Below, piece by piece: positions 43,128 to 49,724 of a stretch of DNA of 49,724 nt; position 1 is the stretch's first letter, and the number at the start of each line of letters is the position of its first letter. The notes beneath the pieces are model-generated. The model did not search any database. It saw only the letters and a program-made list of their open reading frames with translations, and had not been told where the DNA came from. Location: contig JAFVMW010000024.1 of assembly GCA_017506735.1 (NCBI GenBank), positions 1 to 49,724 on the forward strand, given 5' to 3'. The DNA is from Oscillospiraceae bacterium (GTDB taxonomy: Bacteria; Bacillota; Clostridia; Oscillospirales; Oscillospiraceae). Made by a program: the position numbers and the translations under genes.

Positions 43128-44327
43128 TCATTCATGCAGAAGCTGATCCATCAGACGCCAGCCCTCGGTGAGAACCGGGCCGGCGGCAGCGGCTTCTGCT
43201 TCGGTGTAGCGGGAGATTTTTTTCTGCTCCCGGGTGCTGTCATAAAGGATGTAGGGCACCGGATCGGATGTATGGGTTCTGATCCGGATGGGAGTGGGAT
43301 GATCCGGCAGGATCAGCATTCTGTAGGGCTGACCGGATGCGTCCATGGCCTCCTTCAGGGGCTTCAGCAGGCGGCTGTCCAGCCATTCGATGGACTGGAT
43401 CTTATGCTCGATGCTGCCCTGGTGGCCCATTTCGTCGGGGCCTTCCACGTGGATGTAGACGAAATCGTTTCCGTCCTCCAGAAGGGCTTTCGCCGCCGCG
43501 GCGGCCTTGCCCTCGTAATTGGTGTGCAGGGAGCCGTTGGCACCGGGAACCTCCACAACCTCCATGCCCGCCCCCACGGCGATGCCCTTGAGCAGATCCA
43601 CAGCGGAGATCATGGTGCCCTTCAGACCGGTTTTCTCAAAGAAGCTGCCGATGCTGGGCTTGGTGCCAGCGCCCCAGAACCAGAGGGAGTTGGCCTTGTT
43701 CTCGCCTCTCGCGGCCCGTTCCAGGTTCAGAGGATGGTTGTTGAGAATGTCAAAGCTGCGCTCCATCATTTCCCGGAGGATGGGCTCCCGGGGCAGGTAA
43801 GCACCGGCCGGTTCCCCCAGATGATCATGGGGCGGAATCAGCTCCGCGGCCCGACCCTTTTTCCACACGCAGATATGGCGGTAGCTGGTACCGGTGTGGA
43901 ACCGGATTTCCTCCGAATTGAAGGCTTCCCGGATGGCATCCATCAGAATGTCCGCATCGGCGGTGGAGATTTCGCCGGAAGAATGGTCCAGGATGATCTT
44001 TTCCCCATAGGGTTCAGACTCAGACAGGGTGACGATGTTGGCCCGGAAGATGATGTCATCGGGCTCCATGGAAACGCCCACGCTGAGGGCCTCCAGGGGA
44101 GATCGTCCGGAATAGTTCTCCCTGGGATTGTAGCCCAGGACAGAAAGATTGGCCACGTCGGAGCCGGGGCTCATGCCCGTGGGCACATTGCAGACCATGC
44201 CCATCCGGCCCTTTCCTGCCAGGTCATCCATCACCGGGGTGGAAGCCGCAGCCAGGGGCGTTCTGCCGCCCAGGGCTTCGATGGGTTCGTCCGCCATGCC
44301 GTCGCCCAGCAAGACAATATACTTCAT
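43128..44327 (-). CDS. apgM: Cofactor-independent phosphoglycerate mutase, ApgM family
   Basis: Alkaline-phosphatase-superfamily protein of 399 aa: MKYIVLLGDGMADEPIEALG with metal Asp, TGMSPGSDVANLSVLGYNPR with the nucleophile Ser, VYIHVEGPDEMGHQGSIEHK and LILPDHPTPIRIRTHTSDPV with metal ligands. Family members interconvert 2- and 3-phosphoglycerate, while some relatives in threonine operons act as homoserine kinases. As first gene before serC and serA, it could supply 3-phosphoglycerate. Neither serB nor threonine genes are nearby. Its promoter is at 44397. Confidence 0.9.
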   Translation of the reverse strand: MKYIVLLGDGMADEPIEALGGRTPLAAASTPVMDDLAGKGRMGMVCNVPTGMSPGSDVANLSVLGYNPRENYSGRSPLEALSVGVSMEPDDIIFRANIVTLSESEPYGEKIILDHSSGEISTADADILMDAIREAFNSEEIRFHTGTSYRHICVWKKGRAAELIPPHDHLGEPAGAYLPREPILREMMERSFDILNNHPLNLERAARGENKANSLWFWGAGTKPSIGSFFEKTGLKGTMISAVDLLKGIAVGAGMEVVEVPGANGSLHTNYEGKAAAAAKALLEDGNDFVYIHVEGPDEMGHQGSIEHKIQSIEWLDSRLLKPLKEAMDASGQPYRMLILPDHPTPIRIRTHTSDPVPYILYDSTREQKKISRYTEAEAAAAGPVLTEGWRLMDQLLHE

Positions 44328-44396
44328 TTTTGGTCCCCCTCTTCACCAGGATTGCAATTGTCCGTTTTCCGCGGACAGTTTGGATTCAGTTTCAAT

Positions 44397-44425
44397 ATCT
44401 TACCACTTTCTTTTGGCAAAGACAA
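44397..44425 (-). promoter_or_regulatory. Sigma-A promoter of apgM-serC-serA
   Basis: Reverse strand: TTGTCT (44420-44425), 17 bp, TAAGAT (44397-44402). It is divergent from, and 8 bp away from, the glycosylase promoter. Confidence 0.6.
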
Positions 44426-44433
44426 CATTAAAT

Positions 44434-44462
44434 TTGCTTTTTTCAACAGAAGGGAGTATAAT
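44434..44462 (+). promoter_or_regulatory. Sigma-A promoter of the glycosylase gene
   Basis: TTGCTT (44434-44439), 17 bp, TATAAT (44457-44462). The leader to 44582 is long (about 110 nt) and contains no recognised riboswitch. Confidence 0.7.
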
Positions 44463-44581
44463 AAATTTGTCCCCAGTCCGGTGTTTTTTGTGGATTCAGT
44501 CCATTTCCTCCCGGATTGGGCCGGTACTTTCGAAATGTCATTCGGCTATGCCGAACAGCAGGAAGTTTTTGGGAGGTATTT

Positions 44582-45088
44582 ATGGAGAAGCTCACCCCGG
44601 AATTCTACCGCCGGGACTGTCCCCAGGTGGCCCGGGATCTGGTTGGCAAGGTGCTGGTGCACAGGGTCGGTACGGAGGAACGCAGACTGCGAATCACCGA
44701 AACCGAATGCTACTGCGGAGAATCCGACACCGCCTGCCACGCCCACAGGGGCCGCACGAAACGCACCGAAGTATTGTATGCCCCTGCCGGGACCATCTAT
44801 GTCTATCTTTGCTATGGAATCCACTGGCTGCTGAACATCGTCACCGGAGAGGAAGGTCACCCGGAGGCGGTGCTGATCCGGGCCTGTGAAGGTGCCAACG
44901 GCCCGGGAAAGCTCACAAAGGCCCTGGGCATTACCGGGGAGCTGAACCGTCAGAACGTGTCTGACGCAGCGCTGTGGGTGGAGGATGACGGCTTCCGGTG
45001 CGAAATCACCACCGACAAACGGGTGGGCATCGGCTATGCCAGCCAGGAAGATCAGGACCGGCTGTGGAGATTCGTAATGGAAAAATAA
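44582..45088 (+). CDS. DNA-3-methyladenine glycosylase (AAG/MPG family)
   Basis: Removes alkylated bases in base-excision repair. ATG at 44582 has GGGAGG upstream. Seen: LTPEFYRRDCPQVARDLVGK, the catalytic Glu in RITETECYCGESDTACHAHR, and TIYVYLCYGIHWLLNIVTG of the DNA-intercalating fold, then GPGKLTKALGI. Length 168 aa is a little short for the family (about 190-200), trimmed at the C-terminus. Confidence 0.95.
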   Translation: MEKLTPEFYRRDCPQVARDLVGKVLVHRVGTEERRLRITETECYCGESDTACHAHRGRTKRTEVLYAPAGTIYVYLCYGIHWLLNIVTGEEGHPEAVLIRACEGANGPGKLTKALGITGELNRQNVSDAALWVEDDGFRCEITTDKRVGIGYASQEDQDRLWRFVMEK

Positions 45089-45108
45089 GGCTCCCCTTGA
45101 GGGGAGGC
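45089..45108. repeat. Family 2 repeat, terminal palindrome only
   Basis: GGCTCCCCTTGAGGGGAGGC, the end palindrome of family 2 without the middle. It could be a deletion scar left when the two ends recombined. Confidence 0.65.
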
Positions 45109-45112
45109 AAAA

Positions 45113-45146
45113 AAACGGGCACCGCTTTGAACTGCGGTGCCCGTTT
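45113..45146. terminator. Bidirectional terminator
   Basis: AAACGGGCACCGC, 8-nt loop, GCGGTGCCCGTTT between the converging glycosylase and symporter genes. Confidence 0.88.
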
Positions 45147-45159
45147 GGGTTGTATGGAA

Positions 45160-46428
45160 TTACTTTTTGGCCTTCATCTGCTTCTGGAGCCAGTTCTTTC
45201 CGTCCACGAAACGGGCCACGATGAAGCTGGCCACATAGTCGCCGGCGGCGTTGACCATGGTGGCAGGGGGGTCTACCAGGTTGCCCAGGGCGATGGCGAT
45301 GGGGTACGCGATTGCCATCTGGTCGGGGAAGAAGATGGTGCACAGCACCAGCTCGCCAGTACCGCCGCCGCCGGGAATGCCGGACATGGCAACGGAGGAG
45401 AAGATGGCCACAATGATGGCAAGAATGGCCTCGCCGGTGCCGAAGTCCTTGCCGAAGATGCCGAAGAGGAATGCCACCTTGATGATGGCGGACATGGCGG
45501 AGCCGTCCATGTGCATGGTGGCGCCCAGAGGCAGGACGATGTTGGAAATGTCCTTGGAAATGCCGGTTTCCTCGGCGGCCTCCATGTTGGTGGGGATGGT
45601 GGCTACGCTGGAGCAGGTGCCGAAGGACACGGCCGCAGGCTTGAACAGGTGGCTGAACATGACCTTCACCGCGCCCTTGCCGCCACCGAACCGGGCGTAG
45701 ATGGGGAAGAAGGTGAACATATAGGCAAAGCACAGCACATAATAGATGATCAGCGTCCGGCTGTAGTCACCCACCAGCTCGGGGCCGTAGTTGGCCACCA
45801 GGGAGGCAAAGAAGCCGAAGAAGCCGATGGGGGCATAGAAGGAGATGATCTTGACCACATTCATGATGCAGCCGGTCACATCCGCCAGGAGCTTGGCGGT
45901 CATGGTCTTTTTGCCGCCGGACATCTGCACGCCAAAGCCGAAGAGAATGGCAAAGACGATCAGAGGCAGAATGGCCTTGCGGCTCCAGAGCTCGGGGAAG
46001 TCGGGCTTGGTGAAGAAGTTGATGATCATATCCGCCAGGCCCAGGGTCTCGCCCACGGTGCCCTCCACCACTTCATACTGACCCTGCACCAGGGGGAAAA
46101 TGCGGCAGACGATGTACATGATGATGGCGGCGATGCCTGCGGTAACGCAGAAGGTTGCCACGGTGACACCCATGATCTTGCCTGCCTTTTTCATGGAATC
46201 CATGTTGGCGATGGCGGAAGAAATGGAGCAGAACACCATGGGAACCACGATGCAGAACATCAGATTGATGAACACGGTGCCCAGAGGCTCCAGCACCATG
46301 GCACCGGGCTCAACGACAGCGCCCGAGCCGTCCTTCACGGCAGGGAACATTGCGCCCACGATACAGCCTGCGATGACACCGGTGAGCATCATGATGATAA
46401 AGCCGTAATTTTTCAGAATCTTTTTCAT
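45160..46428 (-). CDS. Dicarboxylate/amino acid:cation symporter (DAACS family)
   Basis: A 422-aa membrane protein of the glutamate/aspartate transporter fold. ATG at 46428 (MKKILKNYGFIIMMLTGVIA) follows GGAGG. Seen: about eight helices, the first re-entrant loop with FGTCSSVATIPTNMEAAEET, the LPLGATMHMDGSAMSAI motif for cation and substrate, and the second loop SGIPGGGGTGELVL. It imports glutamate, aspartate, serine/threonine or C4 dicarboxylates with Na+ or H+; the substrate cannot be fixed from sequence. It stands alone. Confidence 0.94.
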   Translation of the reverse strand: MKKILKNYGFIIMMLTGVIAGCIVGAMFPAVKDGSGAVVEPGAMVLEPLGTVFINLMFCIVVPMVFCSISSAIANMDSMKKAGKIMGVTVATFCVTAGIAAIIMYIVCRIFPLVQGQYEVVEGTVGETLGLADMIINFFTKPDFPELWSRKAILPLIVFAILFGFGVQMSGGKKTMTAKLLADVTGCIMNVVKIISFYAPIGFFGFFASLVANYGPELVGDYSRTLIIYYVLCFAYMFTFFPIYARFGGGKGAVKVMFSHLFKPAAVSFGTCSSVATIPTNMEAAEETGISKDISNIVLPLGATMHMDGSAMSAIIKVAFLFGIFGKDFGTGEAILAIIVAIFSSVAMSGIPGGGGTGELVLCTIFFPDQMAIAYPIAIALGNLVDPPATMVNAAGDYVASFIVARFVDGKNWLQKQMKAKK

Positions 46429-46459
46429 TTTTGTACCTCCTTCGGGGGTTGGTTTTATC

Positions 46460-46488
46460 ATTATATCGGATAACGGTTCACATTGCAA
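46460..46488 (-). promoter_or_regulatory. Sigma-A promoter of the symporter gene
   Basis: Reverse strand: TTGCAA (46483-46488), 17 bp, TATAAT (46460-46465). Confidence 0.75.
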
Positions 46489-46540
46489 GCAGGAGTTTGG
46501 GCAAAATGAACAGGGCCCCGGATCGGGGCCCTGCAGGCTG

Positions 46541-46678
46541 GCGATAAACCCTCTCTGTGACGATTTCGGAGGGAGGGGGAGTGTGAGGGGGAACCGTCAG
46601 GGTTCCCCTTCGCGTTCAATAAGACCCCGAAAATCCAACTTATTGAAGTGGGATTTTCATAGGGCAGCTTGTCGAAAA
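46541..46678. repeat. Interspersed repeat family 4, copy B (split by IS110)
   Basis: On the reverse strand it shows the blocks of copy A in the same order: TTTTCGACAAGCTG, CCTATGAAAATCC, TGACGGTTCCCCC, CCCCTCCCTCCGAAA and GAGAGGGTTTATCG. It carries an extra internal segment with its own hairpin. The second arm of its terminal hairpin, TTTTCGACAAGCTG, is found at 48239-48252 on the other side of the IS110 element. Confidence 0.75.
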
Positions 46679-46751
46679 CACTTTACTGTGAAATCGTACC
46701 CATGAGCAGAAAAAGCGCAAAAAGACTCCCCTAAAGAAAACGGTACCATTT

Positions 46752-47993
46752 TTAAGCAAATGCCTGTTCTAATGTCACCGTATATCCCAAGAGCATCAGT
46801 TTCTTCACCATTGAGTTGGCCTTGCGTTCTTTGTTGAACTGGTTGTAATAGTTGCTTCCCAAATCTCGGAATGCCGTCTTATCTTTCAGTACATGATAGA
46901 TCGCTATGAGTAGCGAGTGCGCTACAGCTACCGCTGCTCTTTTCTTGCCCCGATGGGCGCTGATCCGTGTGTACTGAGCGCTGAAATAGGATTCTTTGCG
47001 TTTCGCTGCGGCCAACGCACATTGCACCAGTGTGCTTCGCAGCACCGGGTTCCCTTTGGGGGTTCGCCCCGACTTCCGCTTCTTTGCACTTTCGTTATTT
47101 CCTGGGCAGACTCCTGCCCATTTGGAAATGTGCCTGTCAGAGGGGAAACGTTCCATGTCCGTTCCGATGATGGAAATGATTGTTTTGGCACTGGTTTCTC
47201 CGATTCCGGGAATCTCGCAGATGGATTTGACTGCGTCCTTCTCATCGGGATTCATAAAGTTATCGATCTCATCGTCCAGATTCCGGATGTGTACATCCAG
47301 CTCATCCAGATGCTTCAGAAGTTCCTTGATCATCCGCTTCTGGATCGGGGACAGCACTCCGTTCAGATCCTCGACCAACTGTTTAGGGTCGGCCTTCAGG
47401 TGATAGGATATCTCCTTCTTTCTCAGCATTTCTTTGAATACATCCTCGCTGAAAACACCGCCGTCCATGATGTAATTCAGAATGTTCCGGGCACTCAAGC
47501 CATTGATCGTCGATACTGTTCCGGACAGCTTGATGTTCGCTCCTTCCAGCATCTTCTGCAAACGGTTCAATTCCCGGCTGCGCTCCTCCACCAGACTTTT
47601 CCGGTAGCGTGTCAGCTCCCGCAGTTCCCGCTGTTCCTTGGATGGAATATAGCTCGCCCTCAGCAAACCATGCTGCAACAGGTCGGCAATCCATTCCGCA
47701 TCCTTAGCATCCGTCTTTCTTCCAGGTACTGCTTTCATGTGCTGTGCATTCACAACCATTGCCTTGATCTCGCTGGCCTCCAGCACATTATACAGGGGCT
47801 TCCAGTAAGATCCTGTACTCTCCATGGCTGCCATCTCGCAGCCGGATTCATTCAGCCAGTCTGCCAGCTTGAGCAATTCCTTCGTTGTTGCTCCAAACTC
47901 CCGCAGCTCGCTTTTCCGGCCCGTTCTCAGGCATGCCACAATGAGCTTCTTGTGTACGTCAATACCACAACAAATGTCGTATACTTTTTCCAT
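46752..47993 (-). CDS. IS110-family transposase (DEDD recombinase)
   Basis: ATG at 47993 (MEKVYDICCGIDVHKKLIVA) follows GGAGG. The N-terminal RuvC-like domain shows D12, E58 (AAMESTGSYW), D95 and D98 (KTDAKDAEW). A coiled segment follows. The C-terminal Tnp domain has IPGIGETSAKTIISIIG, FPSDRHISKWAGVCPGNNES and GRTPKGNPVLRSTL, including the serine region that acts in strand exchange. Length 413 aa is normal and no break is seen. Known relatives (IS621) are guided by a bridge RNA encoded in the upstream non-coding end. Confidence 0.95.
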   Translation of the reverse strand: MEKVYDICCGIDVHKKLIVACLRTGRKSELREFGATTKELLKLADWLNESGCEMAAMESTGSYWKPLYNVLEASEIKAMVVNAQHMKAVPGRKTDAKDAEWIADLLQHGLLRASYIPSKEQRELRELTRYRKSLVEERSRELNRLQKMLEGANIKLSGTVSTINGLSARNILNYIMDGGVFSEDVFKEMLRKKEISYHLKADPKQLVEDLNGVLSPIQKRMIKELLKHLDELDVHIRNLDDEIDNFMNPDEKDAVKSICEIPGIGETSAKTIISIIGTDMERFPSDRHISKWAGVCPGNNESAKKRKSGRTPKGNPVLRSTLVQCALAAAKRKESYFSAQYTRISAHRGKKRAAVAVAHSLLIAIYHVLKDKTAFRDLGSNYYNQFNKERKANSMVKKLMLLGYTVTLEQAFA

Positions 47994-48159
47994 GGGTGAA
48001 CCTCCATGCATTTAGAATACGGCACGGTTCTCCCTCAGTAGTTACTTTACTGTACGTTCTTCTGTCCTAAGGACTGAACAATGCGTGGTTCAACGGAAGA
48101 ACCTATATCAATTTTTCGAACGGGGTTCAGTTCCCCAAAAGTTAATCGACTTTTGCCGT
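47994..48159 (-). ncRNA. Candidate bridge (guide) RNA of the IS110 element
   Basis: The non-coding end upstream of the transposase has its own promoter and folds into several small hairpins: AAAAGT/ACTTTT (about 48134-48151), GGGG/CCCC (48121-48136) and GGTTC/GAACC (48087-48103). The strand contains TTCGAAAAAT (48111-48120 complement), which repeats the inner arm of the target hairpin. Position, size and strand match bridge RNAs of IS621. Guide pairing is not proven here. Confidence 0.5.
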
Positions 48160-48165
48160 ACTTCT

Positions 48166-48194
48166 ACTATAACACTACACTACGCAAAGAGCAA
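48166..48194 (-). promoter_or_regulatory. Promoter inside the IS110 left end
   Basis: Reverse strand: TTGCTC (48189-48194), 17 bp, TATAGT (48166-48171). It would transcribe the candidate bridge RNA and the transposase. Confidence 0.6.
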
Positions 48195-48251
48195 CCGCTC
48201 CTATTTCATTGATCGTGGTGCTGGTCTAGCATGGGTATTTTTCGACAAGCT

Positions 48252-48279
48252 GCGCCCTCCGGCTTTCGCCGGAGGGCGC
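48252..48279 (-). terminator. Hairpin after the oxidoreductase gene
   Basis: GCGCCCTCCGGC, 4-nt loop, GCCGGAGGGCGC. On the reverse strand the next bases are the family 4 arm rather than a T-run, so the stem abuts the repeat. Confidence 0.75.
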
Positions 48280-48297
48280 TGGTGTATGTATGGGGGA

Positions 48298-49401
48298 TCA
48301 GATCACGTCGGAGGGCTTCTCGAACTTGTAGATCAGGGGGTTCTGACGCTCGATCTCGTTGAAGATGGCGATCTGAGCCTTGATGTGCTCGGGCTTCATG
48401 AACAGCTCGGCGCCGTTGACCAGAGTCTCGTACCATGCATGGTAGAACCGGTTGGTGCACTTGGTGAACACGTTCCAGAAGTCAGCATCCAGAGCGACTT
48501 CCTCTTCGTGCCAGACCAGCTTGTTGTTGCAGTAGGCAGGGGTGCCGTTCTCGTTGTGGATGGACTTGTGATCCAGAACGGGAGTGGGGACTTCCTCGTC
48601 CAGATAGTACTTGTAGACGATCTTGGCGTTGTAGACCTTCATGGTACCCTTGGTGCCGTAGACCTTGTACAGAGGCATATCGGCAGCGTAGGCATCGGAG
48701 GGGTTGACTTCCATCTCGTAGATGGTGCCGTTGGAGTAGTGGAAACGGGCGAACATATAGTCCTCGGCGTCGCCAACGGAGTTCCAGATGTCCATGTGAG
48801 AGGTGATCTTGGGCATCTCGTCGGACTCTGCCAGGTCCATGATCTGCTCGATGTAGTGAGCGGCGTTGTTGCGCATGGTGCCGGCGTCACGGTACAGCAG
48901 GGTCTGCCAGTCGTAGCGGCGGGCGAAAGCGTTCTGGCTCACACGGGCCAGCTTCACATCACCGATGACGCCCTCCTTCAGCAGGCGCTTCATCTGGATG
49001 TAGTAGTCGTTGAACTTGTACTGATGGAAAATGGTGAACAGGACGTTGTTTGCCTTGGCGGTGTCGATCAGATCCTGAACCATCTCGGGGGTCTTGCACA
49101 GGGGCTTCTCGCACAGGACGTTGAAGCCGTGGGCCAGCAGATCCTTGGTGATGGGGTAGTGCAGATCGGAGTAGGAAGCGTTGGTGACGAAGTCCAGCTC
49201 ATCCTTGTGGGCGAACAGCTCGGTGTAATTGGTCAGGGTCTCGCAGCCGAAGATCTCACGGGCAGCGGCGGCACGGTTGGGGTCAGCCTCGACAACGTAC
49301 TTGACGTTGCAGATGTCGTTGTCAGCGGTGCGCAGGAAGGCGCCGTGGATGTCGCAGCCGGAACGGCCGAAACCGATGATGGCGATGTTGAGTTTCTTCA
49401 T
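48298..49401 (-). CDS. Gfo/Idh/MocA-family oxidoreductase
   Basis: NAD(P)-dependent sugar or inositol dehydrogenase family, 367 aa. ATG at 49401 (MKKLNIAIIGFGRSGCDIHG) follows AAAGGAG; the nucleotide-binding GFGRSG turn starts at residue 10. Further family motifs are VLCEKPLCKTPEMV (the EKP motif with active-site Lys) and a C-terminal beta domain. The typical His/Asp pair may be in NNAAHYIEQIMDLA. Codon bias suggests strong expression. The substrate is unknown; no sugar genes are visible next to it. Confidence 0.9.
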   Translation of the reverse strand: MKKLNIAIIGFGRSGCDIHGAFLRTADNDICNVKYVVEADPNRAAAAREIFGCETLTNYTELFAHKDELDFVTNASYSDLHYPITKDLLAHGFNVLCEKPLCKTPEMVQDLIDTAKANNVLFTIFHQYKFNDYYIQMKRLLKEGVIGDVKLARVSQNAFARRYDWQTLLYRDAGTMRNNAAHYIEQIMDLAESDEMPKITSHMDIWNSVGDAEDYMFARFHYSNGTIYEMEVNPSDAYAADMPLYKVYGTKGTMKVYNAKIVYKYYLDEEVPTPVLDHKSIHNENGTPAYCNNKLVWHEEEVALDADFWNVFTKCTNRFYHAWYETLVNGAELFMKPEHIKAQIAIFNEIERQNPLIYKFEKPSDVI

Positions 49402-49617
49402 GTTCAGTTCTCCTTTTTTGTTCAGATCGGGAAGCATCCCCGAATAGTTCCATTTTAGAGTATACCACAGGTTTCCGCTCCTGCATATACAGAAAATAAC
49501 CGGCGAAAAAAGTGAAACTTGCACAAAAACAGGGCTGTACAATTGCCGCCTTCTCTGCTACACTGAAGGAAAGCAGACCGTTCAATTGGAATTTGTAGGG
49601 GTGTTTCGATGATACCG
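49402..49617. other. Upstream region of the oxidoreductase gene
   Basis: Contains the ribosome site and, on the reverse strand, a TATACT -10 (about 49458-49463) without a good -35. No gene is supported between here and the repeat that begins at 49618. Confidence 0.4.
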
Positions 49618-49724
49618 TAGGGGACGGCGTCCTCGACGTCCCGACCCAAAATCCGACCTCGATGGGCGGATTTTGGGAAATACGGTGTGGTTACGAGGCG
49701 GCAATCGGAGATTGCCGAACGGGT
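49618..49724. repeat. Interspersed repeat family 1, copy C (cut by window edge)
   Basis: Begins GTAGGGGACGGCGTCCTCGA, identical over 27 bases to the start of copy B. The inside (AAAATCCG.../CGGATTTT inverted pair, then GGCAATC...GATTGCC) differs from the other copies. The right end lies beyond the window. A partial GTAGGGG also occurs at 49594. Confidence 0.8.

Larger units (their letters stand above)
46679..48237. mobile_element. IS110-family insertion sequence in a repeat hairpin
   Basis: About 1.56 kb. Inverted arms CAGCTTGTCGAAAA (46665-46678) and TTTTCGACAAGCTG (48239-48252) flank it, and copy A of the repeat has these arms joined by only 3 nt. The layout is typical of the IS110 group: a short non-coding end after the gene (about 73 bp) and a long one before it (about 245 bp). 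IS110 elements lack long inverted repeats and make no target duplication, so the exact borders are uncertain by a few bases. Confidence 0.8.

Noticed and set aside
44463..44581. Riboswitch or T-box in the long leader of the glycosylase gene
   Set aside because: No T-box or known aptamer core could be recognised, and there is no terminator/antiterminator pair.
43134..44834. 566-aa forward open frame opposite apgM
   Set aside because: Antisense shadow of apgM that runs on into the glycosylase region; low-complexity composition and no recognisable motif.

Overview
The window looks like a chromosome segment of a GC-rich Clostridia (Firmicutes), most likely an Oscillospiraceae-type gut anaerobe. 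This is inferred from sigma-A style promoters, strong AGGAGG ribosome sites, a CIRCE operator, families typical of that group (GGGtGRT protein with its NifU-like partner, DUF6809, DUF6062, phage-type lysozyme domain, ECF-transporter S component) and several families of short palindromic intergenic repeats. No rRNA or species marker is present, so the assignment stops there.

Layout. 1-2676 is accessory DNA: the tail of an unknown gene, a frameshifted and truncated YczE-like membrane gene that ends abruptly inside a truncated DUF4314 gene, an unknown 217-aa protein, an InlB-repeat protein with no normal start codon preceded by a 30-aa leader ORF, and a hairpin-rich stretch that ends at two tRNA genes (Trp, and CAU Met/Ile2). 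2999-11612 is housekeeping: exonuclease, secreted lysozyme, XRE/DUF6809 divergent pair, nagB, ECF S component, esterase, ECF sigma/anti-sigma, and a HAD-luxS-mtnN methyl-cycle cluster. 11855-15272 holds gdhA, proB, proA (ammonia to glutamate to proline precursor). 15402-20703 holds cell-envelope and small conserved genes.

20719-24009 is a second accessory patch: an IS1182-family element, a 63-bp duplicate of the 3' end of the neighbouring GGGtGRT gene, and an AT-rich GIY-YIG nuclease gene lying between that duplicate and the intact gene. 24010-34887 carries the GGGtGRT/Fe-S scaffold operon, rpe-nagZ, an MscS channel, clpB under a perfect CIRCE, an HD hydrolase, secG, a DUF6062 protein and a secreted SH3/C39 protein. 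35037-40354 is an arginine operon (argG-argH-ABC binding protein-permease-argF). 40688-44327 is a serine operon (apgM-serC-serA). The right end carries a 3-methyladenine glycosylase, a DAACS symporter, an IS110-family element inserted in a palindromic repeat, and a Gfo/Idh/MocA dehydrogenase.

Four families of intergenic repeats recur, three of them also inside operons (luxS/mtnN, serC/serA, argG/argH). The most interesting items are the GIY-YIG gene flanked by a duplicated gene end, the IS110 element with a probable guide (bridge) RNA sitting in a repeat hairpin, the tight operator/promoter overlaps at the XRE/DUF6809 and Fe-S operons, and a candidate small RNA before the HD gene. All functional calls rest on reading the sequence; no database search was run.
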